Of a stretch of DNA of 64,000 nucleotides, positions 35,000-44,031 are shown piece after piece. Under the pieces are notes generated by a model. The model was not told where the DNA came from, made no database searches, and worked only from the letters and a program-made list of their open reading frames with translations. Numbering within the stretch: position 1 is the first letter of the stretch; each line of letters starts with the position of its first letter. The stretch comes from Flavobacterium agrisoli (GTDB taxonomy: Bacteria > Bacteroidota > Bacteroidia > Flavobacteriales > Flavobacteriaceae). A program made the translations under genes and the position numbers. Location of the stretch: assembly GCF_016522065.1 (NCBI RefSeq), contig NZ_JAEHFV010000001.1:496001-560000 (forward strand), given 5' to 3'.

Positions 35000-35392
35000 A
35001 TGGAAGAAAAAAACAGCGGCAGAAACAGATGGCTTCACATCCGGCTGACCAAAGAAGAATTCGAGCAGATAGACAGAAATTTTAAAGCTTCAGCCTGCCG
35101 CAAACGAAGTGATTTCGTGCGCAGAAATCTGCTGCGAAAACCTATTGTTATGAAGTACAGAAACGAGTCGCTGGATAAACTGCTGCAGGAGCTTATCCAG
35201 CTCAGAACACAGCTGAATTTCATGGGAAATAATTTCAATCAGAGCGTTAAAAAACTCCATACCCTTTTTGAAATATCAGATTTCAGAATTTGGATTCTGG
35301 CTTTTGATTCCGACAGGAAAAAATATTTTTCACTGGTTGAAGAAATAAAAAAACACATTGAAATTCTTGCCCAAAAATGGTTGCAGTCATAA
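35000..35392 (+). CDS. mobA: Ribbon-helix-helix relaxosome accessory protein (MobA/MobC-like)
   Basis: 130 aa. The N-terminal strand-helix pattern (RWLHIRLTKEEFEQIDRNF) and the RSDFVRRNLL segment are the RHH DNA-binding layout of plasmid mobilisation accessory proteins. The C-terminal helical part includes LRTQLNFMGNNFNQSVKKL near 70-88, a family hallmark. It would bind oriT and help the relaxase nick. Its end overlaps the relaxase start by 16 bp, indicating coupled translation. Confidence 0.85.
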   Translation: MEEKNSGRNRWLHIRLTKEEFEQIDRNFKASACRKRSDFVRRNLLRKPIVMKYRNESLDKLLQELIQLRTQLNFMGNNFNQSVKKLHTLFEISDFRIWILAFDSDRKKYFSLVEEIKKHIEILAQKWLQS

Positions 35393-36630
35393 ACACAGGA
35401 CACTCCATTAGAGGCATCTTCATGTACAATGAGAATAAAGTTTCCCAGGGTGCAGCTGTGTGCATCGGCGAGGGAAATTATCCCATCGATATTGAAAAAA
35501 TGTCAGAATCTTTTAAGCTCAGCGTATTTCTAAGACAGCTCCAGCTCAATGAAAATGTCAAGCGCAGCGCAGTGCACATCTCGCTGAATTTCGACCGTTC
35601 GGACAAGGATTTATCAAAAGAAAAACTCATGGAGATTGCCTCTTCTTATATGGAGAAAATTGGATTCGGCGCACAGCCTTATCTGGTCTACCAGCACCAC
35701 GATGCGGGACATCCGCACCTGCATATCGCATCCATAAATGTGCGGGCAGACGGATCCGGGATTAACATGCACAATATTGGAAGAAACCAGTCCGAAACGG
35801 CGCGGAAGGAATTGGAGATTTCTTTTAATCTGGTTCGGGCGGACTCGAGAAAAAAACAGAGTCCTGCGCTTATTAATGCCATTGATGCGGAAAAAATAAA
35901 ATATGGGGCAATAGATTCAAAGAGAGCCATCGGAAGTGTACTCAATGCAGTTATTCCGCACTACAAATACACAACGCTGGGTGAGCTGAACGCAGTATTG
36001 AACCTCTATAACGTGAGGGCGGAAAGGGGAAAGGAAAATTCAAAAATGTTTCAGAATAAAGGGCTGATCTACCAGATTCTGGATGATAACAAAAAGACTG
36101 TCGGGGTTCCTATAAAAGCCAGCAGTTTTTATTCCAAGCCTACCCTTTCTCGGCTTGAAATTAATTTTGCTGCAGCTAAAACTGCGCGTGCGATATTTAT
36201 GAAAAGAACACGAAATGCGGTTGATCTGCTGCTGTTGAAATACCCATCAATTACGCTCTCGCAGCTTGAAACGCGGCTGGCGAAGCAGGGCATCACGGCA
36301 GTTGTCAGAAAGAATGAACAGGGGCTAATATACGGCATGACCTACATCGATCATAACACCAGATGCGTTTTCAACGGAAGCAGTCTCGGACCTGAATATG
36401 CAGCCAAAGGGCTCCTGCAGCGTCTGGGCCATTCGTCCCATTCTGAGAAGCAGTATAATACAGTTCCTGATGGCACCGCACATAAGCAGGACCCTTTTAT
36501 TTCCGCAGCTGAAGTGCAGCGGATAATTGATGACGTGCTTTATGCTGGAACGCCATCAGATTCCGTTCCCAAACAGCTTAAGAAAAAACGAAAAAAAAGA
36601 AAGAGAAAAGGACAGTCCGATAATAATTAA
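35377..36630 (+). CDS. mobB: MOBP-type relaxase (MobB)
   Basis: 417 aa. The three-histidine metal site is visible in QHHDAGHPHLHIASI (H108, H112/H114/H116), and an N-terminal Tyr in the MYNENKV segment (Y17) is a plausible nucleophile. This is the MOBP relaxase layout of Bacteroidota mobilisation modules. It nicks oriT, attaches to the 5' end and pilots the strand into the channel. The C-terminal 50 residues are very basic (KKKRKKRKRKG). It lies between the RHH accessory and the coupling protein genes. Confidence 0.92.
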   Translation: MVAVINTGHSIRGIFMYNENKVSQGAAVCIGEGNYPIDIEKMSESFKLSVFLRQLQLNENVKRSAVHISLNFDRSDKDLSKEKLMEIASSYMEKIGFGAQPYLVYQHHDAGHPHLHIASINVRADGSGINMHNIGRNQSETARKELEISFNLVRADSRKKQSPALINAIDAEKIKYGAIDSKRAIGSVLNAVIPHYKYTTLGELNAVLNLYNVRAERGKENSKMFQNKGLIYQILDDNKKTVGVPIKASSFYSKPTLSRLEINFAAAKTARAIFMKRTRNAVDLLLLKYPSITLSQLETRLAKQGITAVVRKNEQGLIYGMTYIDHNTRCVFNGSSLGPEYAAKGLLQRLGHSSHSEKQYNTVPDGTAHKQDPFISAAEVQRIIDDVLYAGTPSDSVPKQLKKKRKKRKRKGQSDNN

Positions 36631-36648
36631 TACATAAAAATCAACAGC

Positions 36649-38637
36649 ATGCAGACGGGAGAAAATGAACAGGCGCTTAGAAAAATTTTAGATATGACTA
36701 GACTGATGAGCATCGCAGTACTGCTCATCCATTTTTATTATTATTGCTTCCATTCATTCAGGCATTGGAATCTTGCACCGGATTTTGCCTACAGGATACT
36801 GGAGAATATTTATCGTACTGGGCTTCTGGACAGCTTCCATAAATCAAAGCTTTTTGCACTTGGACTCTTGGTTATTTCCCTTATGGGTGCCAGAGGAAAA
36901 AAAGATGAAAAGCTCCATTTTAGAACTGCTTTTTATTATATCTCAACGGGGCTGATGTTTTACTTTGGATCCTATCTGTCTTTTGTAATATTTGCGGATG
37001 CGGAAGTATGTTCCGCAATATATGTATCACTGTGTTCTTTTGGCTATTTAATGACGCTTTCCGGGGGCACCCTGCTCTCCCGCATTATCCGCAGAAAGCT
37101 TAGTTCAGCAGATATTTTTAATAAGGAAAACGAAACTTTCCCTCAGGAGGAAAGGCTTATTGAAAACGAATATTCCGTTAACCTTCCCGCACGCTATCAC
37201 CTCAAAGACAAAGTGCGTAGCAGCTGGATTAACATCATAAATCCCTTCCGCGGGATTATGGTTCCCGGAACTCCCGGATCTGGAAAATCATACTTCGTAA
37301 TCCGCCATGTAATCACCCAGCATATCGCTAAAGGTTTTTCCATGTTCATCTATGATTTTAAGTTCGACGACCTCACTATTATTGCTTATAATGCCTGGCT
37401 GAAATTCCGTCATCTTTATGCCGTGGAGCCCAAATTTTACATCATAAATTTCGATGACCTATCTAGAACCCACAGGTGCAATCCTCTGGACCCAGCGGCA
37501 ATGACCGTCATTACCGATGCTGCTGAATCAGCACGCACTATCCTTATGGGGCTCAATCGGGAATGGATCAAAAAACAGGGCGATTTCTTTGTGGAATCTC
37601 CTATAAATTTCCTGACGGCGGTCATCTGGTACCTTAGAAAATACAGCGATGGCGAGTACTGCACCCTGCCCCATGTCATTGAAATGATCCAGACCGATTA
37701 CGAAAGCCTTTTCACTCTTCTGAGAACCGAAAAAGAGATCGAAGTGCTTATCAATCCCTTTGTAAGTGCGTTCCTGAACGAGGCAGTCGACCAGCTGGAG
37801 GGGCAGATTGCTTCGGCTAAAATCTCGCTGGCTAAACTCTCTTCGCCCCAGCTTTATTATGTGCTTTCGGGCAGTGATTTTACCCTCGATATTAATAATC
37901 CATCTGATCCGAAAATTGTTTCAATGGGAAACAATCCGCAGAAAATACAGACATATGGGGCAGTGCTTTCCCTTTTTGTCAGCCGTCTCATCAAACAGGT
38001 AAACCAGAAGGGAAAACTCAAAAGCAGCCTTATTTTTGACGAGTTCCCCACTATCTATCTCAACAATATTGACAGCTTGATTGCAACGGCTAGAAGCAAC
38101 AGGGTGAGCACCTGTCTGGGGATTCAGGACTTCAGCCAGCTTCGCAAGGACTACGGACGGGAACAGGCTGATGTAATTGTTAACATAGTGGGGAATATTG
38201 TTTCAGGACAGGTTAGCGGGGATACGGCAAAACAGCTCTCGGAGCGTTTCGGAAAGATAATGCAGGATCGTGAAAGTCTATCTATCAACAGCAGTGACAC
38301 TTCCATCAGTCGTTCAAGACAATTGGAATCCGCAGTGCCGCCCTCGAAGATTTCTTCACTGAGCTCGGGGGAATTTGTAGGGATGACAGCCGATAACCCA
38401 GACTGCAGAATTGAACTTAAAACTTTTCACTGCGAGATTATCAACGACCATGAAAAGATCAAAAAAGAAACGGATAATTATAAAGAAATTCCACTCATAC
38501 GGACAATTGATAATGTTATCATCCAAAAAAATTATCTGCAGATCAAAATTGAGATTCAGGAAATAATCCACAGCGAGATGGAAAGGATAATCAAAAGCCC
38601 GTCGCTTTCATCGCTGGTGCTCAAAAAAGAAAAATAG
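36649..38637 (+). CDS. mobC: Type IV coupling protein (VirD4/TraG-like, MobC)
   Basis: 662 aa ATPase linking the relaxosome to the tra channel. Hydrophobic helices occur in the first 145 residues (about 19-35, 68-82, 97-115, 122-142). Walker A GTPGSGKS is at 207-214. Walker B is in SSLIFDEFPTIYL near 460, followed by the VSTCLGIQDFSQL motif of the TraG/VirD4 family. It starts 18 bp after the relaxase stop. Confidence 0.93.
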   Translation: MQTGENEQALRKILDMTRLMSIAVLLIHFYYYCFHSFRHWNLAPDFAYRILENIYRTGLLDSFHKSKLFALGLLVISLMGARGKKDEKLHFRTAFYYISTGLMFYFGSYLSFVIFADAEVCSAIYVSLCSFGYLMTLSGGTLLSRIIRRKLSSADIFNKENETFPQEERLIENEYSVNLPARYHLKDKVRSSWINIINPFRGIMVPGTPGSGKSYFVIRHVITQHIAKGFSMFIYDFKFDDLTIIAYNAWLKFRHLYAVEPKFYIINFDDLSRTHRCNPLDPAAMTVITDAAESARTILMGLNREWIKKQGDFFVESPINFLTAVIWYLRKYSDGEYCTLPHVIEMIQTDYESLFTLLRTEKEIEVLINPFVSAFLNEAVDQLEGQIASAKISLAKLSSPQLYYVLSGSDFTLDINNPSDPKIVSMGNNPQKIQTYGAVLSLFVSRLIKQVNQKGKLKSSLIFDEFPTIYLNNIDSLIATARSNRVSTCLGIQDFSQLRKDYGREQADVIVNIVGNIVSGQVSGDTAKQLSERFGKIMQDRESLSINSSDTSISRSRQLESAVPPSKISSLSSGEFVGMTADNPDCRIELKTFHCEIINDHEKIKKETDNYKEIPLIRTIDNVIIQKNYLQIKIEIQEIIHSEMERIIKSPSLSSLVLKKEK

Positions 38638-38705
38638 CCTTTAAAATAGATTTGTTTCTCAGCAGAAGAAAAAACAAAAATTGCTGTTAGCTGCTGGGGC
38701 ATTTT

Positions 38706-38905
38706 ATAATTTCTAGGGTATTTTCGTCCTGCTCTCCATGGTAATATTTTTCAGCCCATGCCAAAAAAAATCAGGCACATCAGTCAGACGGGTCAAGAGT
38801 GTCATGCGGGATTTCAATTTTCTTTCATGTGGTCTCCACAGGATTTCCAATGCTCTCCATTTAAATGTTTTTTTAATGCTTGAAATTATAAAATATTTAA
38901 ATACC
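38706..38905 (-). pseudogene. DUF1810 gene remnant with internal deletion
   Basis: On the minus strand this stretch aligns with the 3' half of the intact DUF1810 gene at 47522-47956. The alignment covers the region encoding the CxTLFSHLPDT-type segment, the YYNGE tail and the surrounding bases. It then jumps to sequence that matches the intact gene's 5' leader (tgaaattataaaat versus tgaaattacaaaat). The middle of the gene is missing and stop codons/frameshifts break the frame. The rest of 38638-39115 shows no gene. Confidence 0.75.
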
Positions 38906-39115
38906 TATTCCAAAGTTAGTGACAGAAATTGTGGGACGATTTTCTTATGCTTTACGGAAACCCGTAGAATACTTTTCAAAACATTTTCTACTTTGCGCTT
39001 TAGAATAATTTAAGCTGGGAAAACAGGCAGTTTTTTGCGGATGCAAACACGTATTTCTACTGTAGTTTTCTTTATGCCTCTTTGCTTAATTTAGTCCCCT
39101 AATCCAATTCTAATT

Positions 39116-39937
39116 ATGATTGAGCATTACTTTGACTACACTCAGGACAGAAAAGACTTCTGTTTTCAATTTTTCTATGTTACCCAAAATAAAAAAGTGG
39201 ATGCGGCATTTCTTGAAGATCTGAAAGAGAAGGTTCTCTTATCATATCGCTCAATCGAGGCGCTTAAGTTTCATCTGAGCGAATCAACTGAGGACGAAAT
39301 TAAAAAATATGTTACAGATTATGTAATACCGGAAAATGCCGGCATCATTGACCGCATTGTAAGGCAGGGGGACTGGGGAGAAATCGTGGCAGGACTGATC
39401 GTGGCAAATATTCAAAAACTTAGCATACCGATCCACAAGCTGCGATGGAAAATAAATAAGAACAAATCCGTATTTGGCACAGACTTGATCGCCTTTAATC
39501 TGGGAGATCCGATAACAGATATACATTATTATGAAATAAAGACCAGGGTTGCCTCGCATCAAAAAGAAGGTAAACAACCCAATCGCAACTATATCTCAAT
39601 CATTGCCCACAATAGCCTTGCAAAAGAAAACAATATGCCCAATGAAATGCTGGCTGACTTTCTTATGAGGTATTATGTCGAGCAGAACGACTATGCATCT
39701 GCCGCAAAATTTAAAGACATCGTTAAGAATCCTTCAGCTTACAACAGAAATTTTGAATTGTTTTTTATTGTGGAAGAGAACAATTACACTGACACAATTT
39801 TTGATGAGCTTCACAACCTTCCACCGCAGCTTGCCCCTTTGCGCGTAACCGTAATTATTATTAAAGATCTGCAGAAAATTATTGATGAAACATGGCAGGA
39901 TATTGAACAGCGTTTAGTGGACATGATAAAAAAATAA
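39116..39937 (+). CDS. hamA: Hachiman anti-phage protein HamA (DUF1837 nuclease)
   Basis: 273 aa. The DUF1837 domain has a PD-(D/E)xK-like core: E89 in WGEIVAGL, D123 in GTDLIAF and E140-x-K142 in YYEIKTR. In Hachiman, HamA is the nuclease kept in check by HamB, and the pair damages DNA after invasion is sensed, protecting the population. The next gene starts 1 bp after the stop. Size and order match the described two-gene system. It lies in an insert flanked by DUF1810 copies. Confidence 0.9.
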   Translation: MIEHYFDYTQDRKDFCFQFFYVTQNKKVDAAFLEDLKEKVLLSYRSIEALKFHLSESTEDEIKKYVTDYVIPENAGIIDRIVRQGDWGEIVAGLIVANIQKLSIPIHKLRWKINKNKSVFGTDLIAFNLGDPITDIHYYEIKTRVASHQKEGKQPNRNYISIIAHNSLAKENNMPNEMLADFLMRYYVEQNDYASAAKFKDIVKNPSAYNRNFELFFIVEENNYTDTIFDELHNLPPQLAPLRVTVIIIKDLQKIIDETWQDIEQRLVDMIKK

Positions 39938-39938
39938 A

Positions 39939-42900
39939 ATGACTAGACAGGAATACACCCAGTTTATTGACAGCGAAGTTAGGAATGTCTTGAAAGACAC
40001 TACCCTTGCCAGCTACAAGAACCAGATTTTCGCCTGGCGCCTTAATGCATCCTTTACAAGATCGTTCCAGATTGATTATTTGTGGAACCGTGCAGTATTG
40101 CTTTCAAGCAGCTGCGCATATCTGCTGGAGCAGGACGGCGACACAAGAATAATTACTACAGGGTTGAAATCCAGCGCGGAAATCTTTGAATATCTAAGCG
40201 AACTCAAAGAATTAGCAGAGCTTTATGATAAGGACTCTGTCCTTCTTCTCTCTGCATTGTGCTATGACCTGTCCGGATATCAGGCAAATGCCTATTGTAT
40301 TGCGCAGCAGATTGGTGAATTCATATTTGATGACGAAAGATCCAAAACAAGCACTGATTCCGAAAGCTACATCGTTAGGCAGATAACCTGTATTCTTTTA
40401 AAAAAAATACCCGAGGCCAAGGCCAATATCCAGGCTACGGATGATCTCGGCATTACGCTTTTTAATGATGCTTTGTCAAAATGGTGTGATGCTATTTTCA
40501 AGCTTTCTGAAGAGGCAGGATATGAAGAAGCGTTTGAGAGAGTCTACCGATATTATCTAAACAGGCACAATATTTTTATCTCGCATCTTCTTTTTCTTTT
40601 AAAGATACGCATTACAGTTTTTGAGAACAAATCAATATGGAACGCGCTCAAAAGAAACGGGCATATTGCCGAGAGCAAAGTTTGGAGGAAATATGTAAAA
40701 CTTTTAGCGCATGATTATTATGACAGTAATTCTATAAAAAATATCGAGAACCGCAGATCAGTATTTGAACTCTGGACTTCCCAGCATAGGGCAATCGAGC
40801 AAGGGCTTCTTGAAAGAAATGAAAACTTTGTCGTTCAAATGCCCACCAGCGCCGGCAAAACTTTCATTGCTGAACTTTCCATTTTAAAAAACCTTACTGA
40901 GTTTCCTGACAAGAAATGCATTTATGTGGCACCCTTCAGGGCGCTTACAAGCGAAAAAGAGATTGAGCTTGCAAGATACTTTTCCAAGCTCGGCTACTCA
41001 GTCTCCGCCCTTTCCGGGAGCTATGAAGTGGACAGCTTCCAGGATGTAATAATCTCCCAGACAGATGTCCTGATAGCTACTCCCGAAAAAATCGATATGC
41101 TCGTTCGAATAAATCCCGAACTCTTTAAAGGCATTTCCCTAATGGTTGTGGATGAAGGCCACATTATCGGCGAAGTGAGCACAAGAGCAGCTTTGCTGGA
41201 ATTTTTGATCATACGATTGAAAATTAAATTTCCTGAAATAGCATTCTTGTTCATTTCGGCAGTTATGCCTCCAAAAAATGCAGACCAATATGCGCAGTGG
41301 CTTAGCGGCGAGCAGGAGAACGTGCTGCGGTCTCTTCAGTTTCCGGACAGTCCCGTAACTGAAGAATGGGAACCTACACGTAAATTGATCGGCAGCTTCA
41401 CCTGGACGAAAGGGGGGAGCCAGATCGGATTTAAAAATTTTGAAGAAACTGAAACGCTCGCTGCAATCGGGAACTCATTTGTACCAAATTACCTCATCCA
41501 AAAAGAAATTGGAGGAAAGTTTCCTTCTGGAAGAACTAAGCCTGCAACTACTGCAGCTCTGGCCTACAGAATGTCTCTCGAAGGCAATACACTGGTGTTC
41601 TGCGGACAGCCTAGACTTACCCTGACCATTGCAAAACATCTATTGAAGATCTTACAGGGTATTGACATCGATCTGCCGGAATGGTTTGAGGCCGATGAGG
41701 ACAAAGAATCTTTTTATTACGCAAAAATGTGGTATGGAGAAGACGATCCCATAACGCAGTCTATCAGGCATGGTATTGGAATTCATTTCGGAGATATGCC
41801 TGAACAGGTAAGGAATTCTGTAGAGCATGATTACCGTACAGGCAGATTAAGAGTGCTGCTTTCGAGCAATACGGTCGGACAGGGCCTTAATTTTCCAATT
41901 AAGAACTTGATTTTTTACAATCTGGCGATTGGACATAGCGACCAGGGACAGATATTGATTTCAAAGAGGGACTTTTGGAATATTGTCGGAAGAGCTGGAC
42001 GCGCTGGCAAAGAAACAGAAGGAAAAATAATTTTTGTAATAAATACCCCTATTGACCTGAATAATTATAAAGAATTCACCAATAGGGATAATCTGGAGGA
42101 AGCAGACAGCCTATTCTCTAAAGTCATTAATACATATAACCGCAGGAGAATTAGCCGCATGGTTCGTGACAGGCACTTGTCAATTTTATCTGAAACATTT
42201 CTGATGGAAATGTTTACCGAGGAAATCATTGGGACTGATTATGAAGAAATCATAAACGATATTATAGAAAACAGCCTTTTCAAATTCCAGCTTGATGAGG
42301 ATGACCTTGAACTGATAAAAAGGTCTTTCCGCAGTACTTTTAAGAAATTTGAGGAAAATCTTGACGTCTCTGATGCTGAAATATATAAGCAGTCCGGTTT
42401 TACTTACGACAGCAATATCATAATAGATGACTTTATCATCAAGCATCTGGAAGAACTGAACGGCTATTTGGAAGATGACAATCATTTTGATTTCTGCAGG
42501 CTTGTTTTTGAGTTTTTGCTTGATGCAGAATTAGAGGAACTGGATGATCGCAAGCTGACAAATATCGGTCTTACTGTCGAGATGCATTATCCAATCATAG
42601 AAATGTGGATTTCGGGCGAGCCTCTCGAAGAAATTATCGAACAGTGGAAAAAGAATAAAAGCATAGAGAGTTTCCATCTGTTTCTTTCAAAAGGTCTTTA
42701 TTATCTGTATCCATGGGCATTTACTGCCTTTACCAACATTATGATTTACAGGCTCGGAATTGAAAGGGATGATGTACCGTATAATATTGCCAACTTATCA
42801 TCCTACCTGAAATATGGACTTCCTGATTCAGCAGGATGCTTGGCCAGATCGCTTGGAATTAAGAACAGGGATGCGGTCGTTGTGCTTACCGAACTGGCAT

Positions 42901-43349
42901 CCGGACGAACAGGTCCTGATTTTATAAAATGGCTTTCAAATTTGAGTACTGGCAGAATCAATAGTTTGGAGCTTTCAGTATTTGATAGGGAAAATATTAT
43001 CAGCATAAGCAGAAAACTTACGCCTCACCGTTTCAACGCTCTTCCCGATGTATTTTCTTTTACAGTGGAAGCAACCTCGGAATTTATTGGTTATCGCATA
43101 AGCTCCCGTAGGGTTCAAGAAGGTGCCGTTCTTGAATATAGGAGGGTACGAGGCAAGAATAATCCATATGCCATCTATTTATTATACAAAGGGCATCGCA
43201 TTGGACGCGTGCCTGCAGAGTACAGCAAGGTCATTTCAGCTGAAATCGACATTAATGATGCCGATTATCTGGTGACAGTCAAAGAGGTTATTGCCCACGG
43301 AAACTACAACAGTATAATCGTAGAAATGACTTTGATGGATCTGCTTTAA
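39939..43349 (+). CDS. hamB: Hachiman anti-phage protein HamB (SF2 helicase)
   Basis: 1136 aa superfamily 2 helicase. Walker A is PTSAGKT (about 302-308), DEGH at about 405 is the DExH box, and motif III is FISAVMP. LVFCGQ is followed by motif V SSNTVGQGLNFP, and motif VI is GRAGRAG. About 280 residues precede the helicase core and 400 residues follow it, as in HamB. It senses altered DNA and releases HamA. All core motifs are intact, so the system looks functional. It converges on the SMEK-STAND/180-aa pair. Confidence 0.93.
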   Translation: MTRQEYTQFIDSEVRNVLKDTTLASYKNQIFAWRLNASFTRSFQIDYLWNRAVLLSSSCAYLLEQDGDTRIITTGLKSSAEIFEYLSELKELAELYDKDSVLLLSALCYDLSGYQANAYCIAQQIGEFIFDDERSKTSTDSESYIVRQITCILLKKIPEAKANIQATDDLGITLFNDALSKWCDAIFKLSEEAGYEEAFERVYRYYLNRHNIFISHLLFLLKIRITVFENKSIWNALKRNGHIAESKVWRKYVKLLAHDYYDSNSIKNIENRRSVFELWTSQHRAIEQGLLERNENFVVQMPTSAGKTFIAELSILKNLTEFPDKKCIYVAPFRALTSEKEIELARYFSKLGYSVSALSGSYEVDSFQDVIISQTDVLIATPEKIDMLVRINPELFKGISLMVVDEGHIIGEVSTRAALLEFLIIRLKIKFPEIAFLFISAVMPPKNADQYAQWLSGEQENVLRSLQFPDSPVTEEWEPTRKLIGSFTWTKGGSQIGFKNFEETETLAAIGNSFVPNYLIQKEIGGKFPSGRTKPATTAALAYRMSLEGNTLVFCGQPRLTLTIAKHLLKILQGIDIDLPEWFEADEDKESFYYAKMWYGEDDPITQSIRHGIGIHFGDMPEQVRNSVEHDYRTGRLRVLLSSNTVGQGLNFPIKNLIFYNLAIGHSDQGQILISKRDFWNIVGRAGRAGKETEGKIIFVINTPIDLNNYKEFTNRDNLEEADSLFSKVINTYNRRRISRMVRDRHLSILSETFLMEMFTEEIIGTDYEEIINDIIENSLFKFQLDEDDLELIKRSFRSTFKKFEENLDVSDAEIYKQSGFTYDSNIIIDDFIIKHLEELNGYLEDDNHFDFCRLVFEFLLDAELEELDDRKLTNIGLTVEMHYPIIEMWISGEPLEEIIEQWKKNKSIESFHLFLSKGLYYLYPWAFTAFTNIMIYRLGIERDDVPYNIANLSSYLKYGLPDSAGCLARSLGIKNRDAVVVLTELASGRTGPDFIKWLSNLSTGRINSLELSVFDRENIISISRKLTPHRFNALPDVFSFTVEATSEFIGYRISSRRVQEGAVLEYRRVRGKNNPYAIYLLYKGHRIGRVPAEYSKVISAEIDINDADYLVTVKEVIAHGNYNSIIVEMTLMDLL

Positions 43350-43449
43350 AAACAGAACGCACATTGCGAAATAAAATGGATTGATTTGGTTTTTCTAGTT
43401 TTTGCTTTTTACATGGCAGATAGCAACATCTTTTTAACAAATCGAATTT

Positions 43450-43992
43450 TTATAATCCGGAATCGCTTGCGCCGAGTATATGGGCGGCGGCTGATTTTCT
43501 CCATCTGAGAACTGAATCTTTTATAGCAATTAGGTCCCAGTTCTCATCAAGGAGATCCAGCCCCCTAAAGACGGCGGACTCTGTAATGTCGCATTGTTTA
43601 TCCGTATTGAGATTAAACTGGGAAAGCACTCTTTTGGTATGATTGTGGAACTCCTCATTATCATCTTCTTTATGTTTTATATAATTGGCTAGACATATTA
43701 TGAGTTCAATATTTGTGTAGCCTGAAGCAGGCAGGATATCTCCGTGCCTGTAATGCTCCAGCTGAAGCTGCTTTCCTCCTTGTTCCGTAAGGTCCTTTAT
43801 CGAGGCATTTATATAATTTTGAAAAGCGATGAATGCAAGTCCAAAAATATGCTCTGAATCTTCCATAAAAAAAAGTGCGTCATACCATCGGTTCTTTTCG
43901 CCAAAGCGCTGGAACTCCTTGATAGAACTGCTCAGGCCTTTGATGACCATGTTCAGGCTGCTGGCCCTGTAATCAACCTCTTTGTAATGCAT
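43450..43992 (-). CDS. Helical protein downstream of the SMEK-STAND NTPase, function unknown
   Basis: 180 aa, soluble and mostly helical. Notable segments are IELIICLANYIKHKED (about 95-110) and a C-terminal RWRKSAAAH (about 163-171). An Rx4-6H-like arrangement is tempting as a HEPN RNase motif, but the rest of the HEPN pattern is not clear. It begins 39 bp after the 1089-aa STAND gene ends and lies on the same strand, so the two form a likely operon. It may be the effector or partner of that NTPase. Confidence 0.6.
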   Translation of the reverse strand: MHYKEVDYRASSLNMVIKGLSSSIKEFQRFGEKNRWYDALFFMEDSEHIFGLAFIAFQNYINASIKDLTEQGGKQLQLEHYRHGDILPASGYTNIELIICLANYIKHKEDDNEEFHNHTKRVLSQFNLNTDKQCDITESAVFRGLDLLDENWDLIAIKDSVLRWRKSAAAHILGASDSGL

Positions 43993-44031
43993 TAAATATT
44001 TCTTTTTAAGTTTGTTTATTCTGCTTTCAAA

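Noticed and set aside
34765..35048. Short frames over the oriT region on both strands
   Set aside because: They arise from the inverted repeat and show no homology; a relaxosome site explains the sequence better.
38738..39013. 91-codon + strand frame left of hamA
   Set aside because: It is the complement of the DUF1810 remnant, so the signal is on the other strand and is a pseudogene.
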